The notes beneath the pieces are model-generated. The model saw only the letters and a program-made list of their open reading frames with translations. It made no database searches and was not told where the DNA came from. From Streptomyces megasporus (GTDB taxonomy: Bacteria > Actinomycetota > Actinomycetes > Streptomycetales > Streptomycetaceae), in contig NZ_JODL01000020.1 in the NCBI RefSeq assembly GCF_000718985.1, forward strand, positions 1 through 64,000: a stretch of 64,000 nt of DNA. Reading direction: 5' to 3'. Shown here one piece after another: positions 59,833 through 64,000 of this stretch (within the stretch, counting starts at the first letter, position 1; every line of letters starts with the position of its first letter). A program made the position numbers and the translations under genes.

Positions 59833-59856
59833 ACACCCGGGGCGGGGGATTCACGC
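59833..59856 (-). promoter_or_regulatory. candidate SigB-type promoter of sigma gene
   Basis: On the minus strand GCGT (59856-59853), 14 nt and GGGTGT (59838-59833) fit the published Streptomyces SigB pattern GNNT-N14-16-GGGTAY with one mismatch. It lies 76 nt before the ATG at 59757. Confidence 0.3.
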
Positions 59857-60001
59857 TGATCACGCCGCTCCCGCGGATGTGCCTGCGGTCCGAAGCACGA
59901 GAGTTCGGATGCCCGGGCCCCACCCCTTCAAACGATGTTTTTCATACCGGCACCCGGTTACCCGGTGCTCGCACCACTGTGCGCGCGGAAGGGCACCCGA
60001 G

Positions 60002-60973
60002 ATGACCGAGTACGGCTACTTCCTGGCCTGTGAGGACCACGGTCCGGAAGCACTGGTCGAACAGGCCCGGATGGCCGAGGAGGCCGGATTCACCTCCCTG
60101 TGGATCTCCGACCACTACCACCCCTGGAACGACGTCCAGGGGCACAGCCCGTTCGTGTGGTCGGTCATCGGCGCGATCTCGCGGGTCACCTCGCTGCCGG
60201 TGCAGACCGCGGTCACCTGCCCCACCGTGCGCGTCCACCCGGCGATCGTCGCCCAGGCCGCCGCCACCTGCGCCCTGCTGCTCGAGGGCCGCTTCCGGCT
60301 GGGCGTGGGAACCGGCGAGGCGCTGAACGAGCACATCCTGGGGGACCGCTGGCCCCGGGCGGCGGTGCGGATGGAGATGCTGGAGGAGGCCGTCGACGTC
60401 ATCCGTCGGCTGCTGACCGGCGAGGAGGTCAACCACCGCGGCCGGCACTACACGGTGGAGAACGCCCGGCTGTACGACGTGCCCGAGGAGCCCGTCCCCA
60501 TCGACGTCTCCGGGTTCGGCCCGGCCGCGATCGAGCTGGCCGGGCGGATCGGCGACGGGTTCGTCACCACGATGCCGGACGCCGAGGGGCCGGCGCGCTT
60601 CCGCCGGGCCGGCGGCGAGGGCGGCGCCGGGCGGCGACCGGCCTTCGCCGGGACCAAGGTCTGCCACGCCCGCGACCGCGACGAGGCCCTCCGCGCCGTC
60701 CACCGCCGCTGGCCCAACATGTTCCTGCCGGGCGAACTGGGACAGGTCCTCCCCACCCCCGCGCACTTCGAACAGGCGTCCCAACTGGTGACCGAGGAGA
60801 CGGTGGCCTCCTCCGGACTGCCCCTCGGCGACGACCCCGAGGAGCACGCGCGTGCCCTGCGGGCCTTCGCCGACGCCGGGTTCGACGTGGTGCACGTCAA
60901 CCAGATCGGCCCGGACCTGAAGGGGTTCTTCGACTTCTACCGGGCCGAGGTCCTGCCTCGACTGAAGGGCTGA
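60002..60973 (+). CDS. F420-dependent LLM-class oxidoreductase
   Basis: A 323-residue luciferase-like TIM-barrel enzyme of the F420-dependent glucose-6-phosphate-dehydrogenase-like branch. The start YGYFLACEDHGPEALVEQARMAEEAG, the SDHYHPW segment (about 37-43), GRFRLGVGTGEALNEH (about 97-112) and DVSGFGPAAIELAG (about 162-175) are typical. It binds deazaflavin F420 and oxidises or reduces an unknown substrate. It lies 13 nt before the ThDP enzyme gene and is surely co-transcribed with it. The start ATG 60002 begins the conserved region. Confidence 0.88.
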   Translation: MTEYGYFLACEDHGPEALVEQARMAEEAGFTSLWISDHYHPWNDVQGHSPFVWSVIGAISRVTSLPVQTAVTCPTVRVHPAIVAQAAATCALLLEGRFRLGVGTGEALNEHILGDRWPRAAVRMEMLEEAVDVIRRLLTGEEVNHRGRHYTVENARLYDVPEEPVPIDVSGFGPAAIELAGRIGDGFVTTMPDAEGPARFRRAGGEGGAGRRPAFAGTKVCHARDRDEALRAVHRRWPNMFLPGELGQVLPTPAHFEQASQLVTEETVASSGLPLGDDPEEHARALRAFADAGFDVVHVNQIGPDLKGFFDFYRAEVLPRLKG

Positions 60974-60986
60974 GAGGAGCCGCTCG

Positions 60987-62801
60987 ATGAGCCGGAAGGT
61001 GTCCGACCACGTACTCTCCCGACTGCGCGAGTGGGGGGTGGAGTACGTCTTCGGCTATCCCGGCGACGGCATCAACGGACTGCTCGCCGCCTGGCAGCGC
61101 GCGGGAGATCGACCGCGGTTCGTCCAGTCCCGGCACGAGGAGATGTCCGCCTTCGAGGCCGTGGGGTACGCCAAGTTCGGCGGCGGGGTCGGGGTGTGCG
61201 CGGCGACGTCCGGCCCCGGGGCCATCCACCTGCTCAACGGCCTGTACGACGCCAAGCTGGACCACGTCCCGGTGGTGGCGATCGTCGGCCAGACCAACCG
61301 CAGCGCCATGGGCGGCTCCTACCAGCAGGAGGTCGACCTCCACAGCCTCTTCAAGGACGTGGCCTCGGAGTTCCTGGAGACCGTCAACGTCCCGCAGCAG
61401 CTTCCGGGCGTCCTGGACCGGGCGATCCGCACCGCGTACGGCCGGCGCTGTCCCACCGCCGTGATCATCCCGGCGGACGTGCAGGAGTTGGAGTACACCC
61501 CGCCCGCCCACGCCTTCAAGATGGTGCCCTCCAGCCTCGGCCTGAGCGACTCCTCGGCCGTGCCCTCCGACGAGGCGCTGGAGCGGGCCGCGGAGGTCCT
61601 CAACACGGGGAGCAGGGTCGCCCTGCTGGTCGGCCAGGGAGCCGCCGGGGCGCGCGCGGAGGTGGAGCGGGTCGCCGACGTCCTGAGCGCCGGGGTGGCC
61701 AAGGCCCTGCTGGGCAAGGACGTCCTGCCCGACACGCTGCCGTACGTCACCGGCGCCATCGGCCTGCTGGGCACCCGGCCCTCCTACGAGCTGATGCGCG
61801 ACTGCGACACGCTGTTGACCGTCGGCTCCAGCTTTCCCTACTCCCAGTTCCTGCCGGAGTACGGGCAGGCGCGGGCGGTGCAGATCGACATCGACCCGCA
61901 CATGGTCGGGATGCGCTACCCCTACGAGGTGAACCTGGTCGGCGACGCCCGCGCCACGCTCCAGAGGCTGCTGCCGCTGCTGCGCCGCAAGGAGGACCGT
62001 TCCTGGCAGGAGGGGATCGTCTCCTCGGTGGAACGCTGGTGGGAGGTGATGGAGCGGCAGGCGAGGCTCTCCTCCGACCCGATCAACCCGCAGCACGTGA
62101 TGCGGGCCCTGGACCCGCTGCTGCCCGAGGACGCGATCGTCAGCGCCGACTCGGGCTCGGCCACCAACTGGTACGCCCGCCACCTCCGGATGCGCGGCGC
62201 CATGCGCGGCTCGCTGTCGGGGACGCTGGCCACCATGGGCTGCGGGGTGCCGTACGCCATCGGCGCGAAGTTCGCCCACCCCGACCGTCCGGCGATCGCG
62301 CTGGTGGGGGACGGCGCGATGCAGATGAACGGGCTGGCCGAACTGATCACGATCGCCAGGTACCGCGCCGAGTGGGAGGACCCGCGGCTGGTCGTGGGGG
62401 TGTGGAACAACCGGGATTTGAACCAGGTCACCTGGGAGATGCGCTCGATGAGCGGGTCGCCGCAGTTCCTGCCCTCGCAGGAGCTCCCCGACGTCTCCTA
62501 CGCCGACTTCGCCGCCTCGCTGGGGCTGACCGGCATCCGGGTGGAGCGCCCGGAGGACGTCGAGGGCGCCTGGCGGCGGGCGCTGGGGGCCGACGGTCCG
62601 GTGGTCGTGGAGTTCCTGACCGACCCGGCGATGCCGCCGATCCCACCGCACGCCACCTGGGACCAGATGGAGGCCACGCTGGCGGCGATCGCCAAGGGCG
62701 ACTCCGACCGCTTCGCGATGATCGCGCAGGGGGTGAAGGCCAAGGCCCAGGAGCTCCTGGCCGGCGGCCCCGGCGCGGACAGGCAGCGGCGCCGGAGCTG
62801 A
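60987..62801 (+). CDS. thiamine diphosphate-dependent enzyme, pyruvate oxidase-like
   Basis: A 604-residue three-domain ThDP enzyme like pyruvate:quinone oxidoreductase PoxB. The PYR domain has EYVFGYPGDGINGL and the catalytic Glu in SRHEEMSAFEAVGYAK (about 51). The central domain (about 195-330) has an FAD-type Rossmann layout. The PP domain has VGDGAMQMNGLAEL with the ...NNRDLNQV ThDP-metal motif (about 437-475). GAGGAG precedes the ATG. Coupled to the F420 enzyme, it may act on pyruvate or another 2-oxo acid. The exact substrate is not certain. Confidence 0.9.
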   Translation: MSRKVSDHVLSRLREWGVEYVFGYPGDGINGLLAAWQRAGDRPRFVQSRHEEMSAFEAVGYAKFGGGVGVCAATSGPGAIHLLNGLYDAKLDHVPVVAIVGQTNRSAMGGSYQQEVDLHSLFKDVASEFLETVNVPQQLPGVLDRAIRTAYGRRCPTAVIIPADVQELEYTPPAHAFKMVPSSLGLSDSSAVPSDEALERAAEVLNTGSRVALLVGQGAAGARAEVERVADVLSAGVAKALLGKDVLPDTLPYVTGAIGLLGTRPSYELMRDCDTLLTVGSSFPYSQFLPEYGQARAVQIDIDPHMVGMRYPYEVNLVGDARATLQRLLPLLRRKEDRSWQEGIVSSVERWWEVMERQARLSSDPINPQHVMRALDPLLPEDAIVSADSGSATNWYARHLRMRGAMRGSLSGTLATMGCGVPYAIGAKFAHPDRPAIALVGDGAMQMNGLAELITIARYRAEWEDPRLVVGVWNNRDLNQVTWEMRSMSGSPQFLPSQELPDVSYADFAASLGLTGIRVERPEDVEGAWRRALGADGPVVVEFLTDPAMPPIPPHATWDQMEATLAAIAKGDSDRFAMIAQGVKAKAQELLAGGPGADRQRRRS

Positions 62802-62820
62802 TTCCGTGCCGCCCCGGGAC

Positions 62821-62855
62821 GGGGGTGTGGAGAGGGTGCGGCTCTCCACACCCCC
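62821..62855 (+). terminator. strong intrinsic terminator after ThDP enzyme gene
   Basis: A perfect 14-bp stem (62821-62834 with 62842-62855), 7-nt loop and a TTTTCTTCTT tract make a classical terminator 20 nt after the stop codon. Confidence 0.85.
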
Positions 62856-62871
62856 TTTTCTTCTTCCCTCT

Positions 62872-62905
62872 CGGCTCTCCCCGGCCCGTCGGACGGGGAG
62901 AGCCG
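62872..62905. terminator. second and third hairpins between convergent genes
   Basis: A perfect 12-bp stem (62872-62883 with 62894-62905) follows the first terminator. A further 10-bp stem (62919-62928 with 62938-62947) comes next. Together they insulate the ThDP operon from the convergent DUF402 gene. Confidence 0.6.
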
Positions 62906-62972
62906 GAAGACTCGGGCCCTCGGTCCGGCCGCTCAGTCCGGACCGAGAGCCCGGAGCGTTCAGTCCGGCCAC

Positions 62973-63497
62973 TCAGTCCAGCAGGGCCGCGAGCCTTCCG
63001 GAGCGGGCCAGCTCCTCCAGTTCGTCCAGCGCCCGGCGGGCGCGTTCGGCGGCCTCCGGTTCGCGGTCGGCCAGCCCCTCGGCCTCGAACTCGTCCTCGT
63101 CCAGGCGCAGCACGGCCGACCGGTCGGCCGACACCCACAGGTCCAGCTCCAGGTCCCAGGTGGTCAGCGCCTCCCCCGCCACGCGGGCCGGGCGGGTGAT
63201 GTCGCAGTACCAGCCCTTGAGTCCGCCGTCGGCGGCGCGCACCTCCTTCACGGAGAACCAGCGGTCGCGCCAGTAGTGCTCGGTGAACACGTCGCCGCGC
63301 TCGAAGCGCACGAAGCCGAAGTCACGGACCGGCGGCCCGGCCCAGGGCGCCCGCACCACCGCGTGGACGCCGTCGTCGCGCACCACCGTCGCGGGGTAAC
63401 GCACTTGTCGATCGCGGGACTTGAGCAGAACGACGGTCACCGCGCCGCCCGGCGTCAGCAAGGTGCTCCGGGGCGGGGTCTCGGGGTGGGGGTTCAC
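62973..63497 (-). CDS. DUF402-family protein (putative nucleotide phosphatase/hydrolase)
   Basis: A 174-residue DUF402 protein. The family core (about 65-150) contains WYCDITRPARV, followed by DLELDLWVSADRSAVLRLDEDEFE with clustered Asp/Glu residues that bind metal in nucleoside-diphosphatase relatives. GTG 63497 is preferred over an ATG at 63608, since GGGAAGAG lies upstream and the extension is Pro/Arg-rich. An FDY-type or phosphatase role is possible by family, but the substrate is unknown. Confidence 0.82.
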   Translation of the reverse strand: MNPHPETPPRSTLLTPGGAVTVVLLKSRDRQVRYPATVVRDDGVHAVVRAPWAGPPVRDFGFVRFERGDVFTEHYWRDRWFSVKEVRAADGGLKGWYCDITRPARVAGEALTTWDLELDLWVSADRSAVLRLDEDEFEAEGLADREPEAAERARRALDELEELARSGRLAALLD

Positions 63498-63727
63498 GCT
63501 CCCACTCTTCCCGACGTGAGGGAGGAGCGCATCCGGTTTCCGACGCGCGCCCGCCGTCCCCTCCCCTCCGGTCGGCCACCGGGCCGGACACGGAGCGGCT
63601 CCGGGCACGGTCCCTGACTTCCGTGCCCGGAGCCTTCTTCACTCCCCCACAGGGCCGCTCGCTCGGCCGCGGTCCGGGTGCCCCCGCCGCCGAGGGGCAA
63701 ACACCCGCCCCGCCGCTTTTCCGCCGT

Positions 63728-63961
63728 TCACTCGGTGCGTGCCCGGGCGCCCTCCCGGGTGCGGCCCGCCGAGACCGCGCGGTCGGGGTGACGCCGCAGG
63801 TACTCGTTCTCCAACTGCTCGGTGCGCCTGGTGTGCGCGGCGAGCGCGTCGGACGATCCGTGCAGCAGGGTGTCGTGTCGGGTGCGGTGCAGGGACTGCA
63901 ACTCCTCCAGCAGCTCGGAGTCGGACAGCCTGCCCGGATCGATTCCCATCTCCCGTTCCAT
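63728..63961 (-). CDS. DUF6158 family small protein
   Basis: A 77-residue protein recognised by the segment LSDSELLEELQSLHRTRHDTLLHGSSDALAAHTRRTEQLE (seen in pieces at about 12-50), common in small actinobacterial proteins of unknown role. It is charged, helical and soluble, with no cysteines. ATG 63961 follows GAGGAGG at about 11 nt; the internal ATG 63949 is another possibility. In related genomes such genes are often near stress genes, which fits the sigma factor neighbourhood. Confidence 0.78.
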   Translation of the reverse strand: MEREMGIDPGRLSDSELLEELQSLHRTRHDTLLHGSSDALAAHTRRTEQLENEYLRRHPDRAVSAGRTREGARARTE

Positions 63962-64000
63962 GCTCCGGTGACCTCCTCTGTGGTCCTCTCAGCGTTCTCT

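Overview
The window looks like chromosome of a Streptomyces-type actinomycete. GC is very high (about 70% or more by eye), GTG and TTG starts are common, neighbouring genes are often coupled by 4-bp ATGA/GTGA overlaps, and typical actinobacterial families are present (helix-turn-helix/DUF397/ATPase cassette, GAF-ANTAR protein, SigB-type sigma factor, F420-dependent oxidoreductase, DUF6158). Species cannot be read from the sequence.

Region 1 (1-21 kb) is a defence-rich accessory region. A DndB-like (DGQHR-type) gene is divergent from a four-gene operon: an HTH-methylase-specificity fusion, hsdM, hsdS and hsdR. A small cysteine-rich unknown gene follows hsdR. The hsdS stretch has visibly lower GC than its neighbours. 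Further along come an HTH/DUF397/anti-sigma-like ATPase cassette, a Ser/Thr kinase with a repeat-like C-terminus, a RelE-like/UvrD helicase fusion, an EcsC-family protein and a GmrSD-type (DUF262/DUF1524) restriction protein. A tRNA-Leu(GAG) gene closes the region.

Region 2 (21-28.5 kb) is mostly ordinary metabolism: fdhD, a long-chain acyl-CoA synthetase, an aldo/keto reductase, a broken secreted S1 protease gene, a pterin dehydratase, an XRE/MmyB regulator and, after an AT-rich gap, an orphan LuxR-type regulator with a TTA codon.

Region 3 (28.5-50.4 kb) is a biosynthetic gene cluster and the most interesting part of the window. A crotonase and an ABC exporter pair come first, closed by a strong terminator. 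A 16.5-kb operon (31.5-48.0 kb) follows, almost every gene overlapping the next. It holds a ketosynthase, a fused two-domain CoA-transferase, two KAS III enzymes, two short-chain reductases, a pair of ketosynthases that keep Cys but lose the first catalytic His, a double-SDR fusion, another SDR, a CocE/NonD hydrolase fused to an acyl-CoA ligase, and a crotonase lacking one catalytic Glu. No acyl carrier protein is visible. This gene set recalls the carrier-protein-free, CoA-based type II polyketide systems of macrotetrolides and pamamycins, but the product is unknown. A convergent three-gene operon (alpha/beta hydrolase, GbsR/MarR regulator, degenerate amidohydrolase) probably belongs to the cluster for regulation, resistance or tailoring.

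Region 4 (50.5-64 kb) holds envelope, stress and signalling genes: a membrane-anchored phosphodiesterase-like protein, two metallo-beta-lactamase-fold hydrolases around a DedA protein, an aminotransferase-fold protein with no lysine at all, a GAF-ANTAR protein, a PAS/GAF sensor, a SigB-family sigma factor, an F420-dependent oxidoreductase coupled to a pyruvate-oxidase-like ThDP enzyme, a DUF402 protein and a DUF6158 protein.
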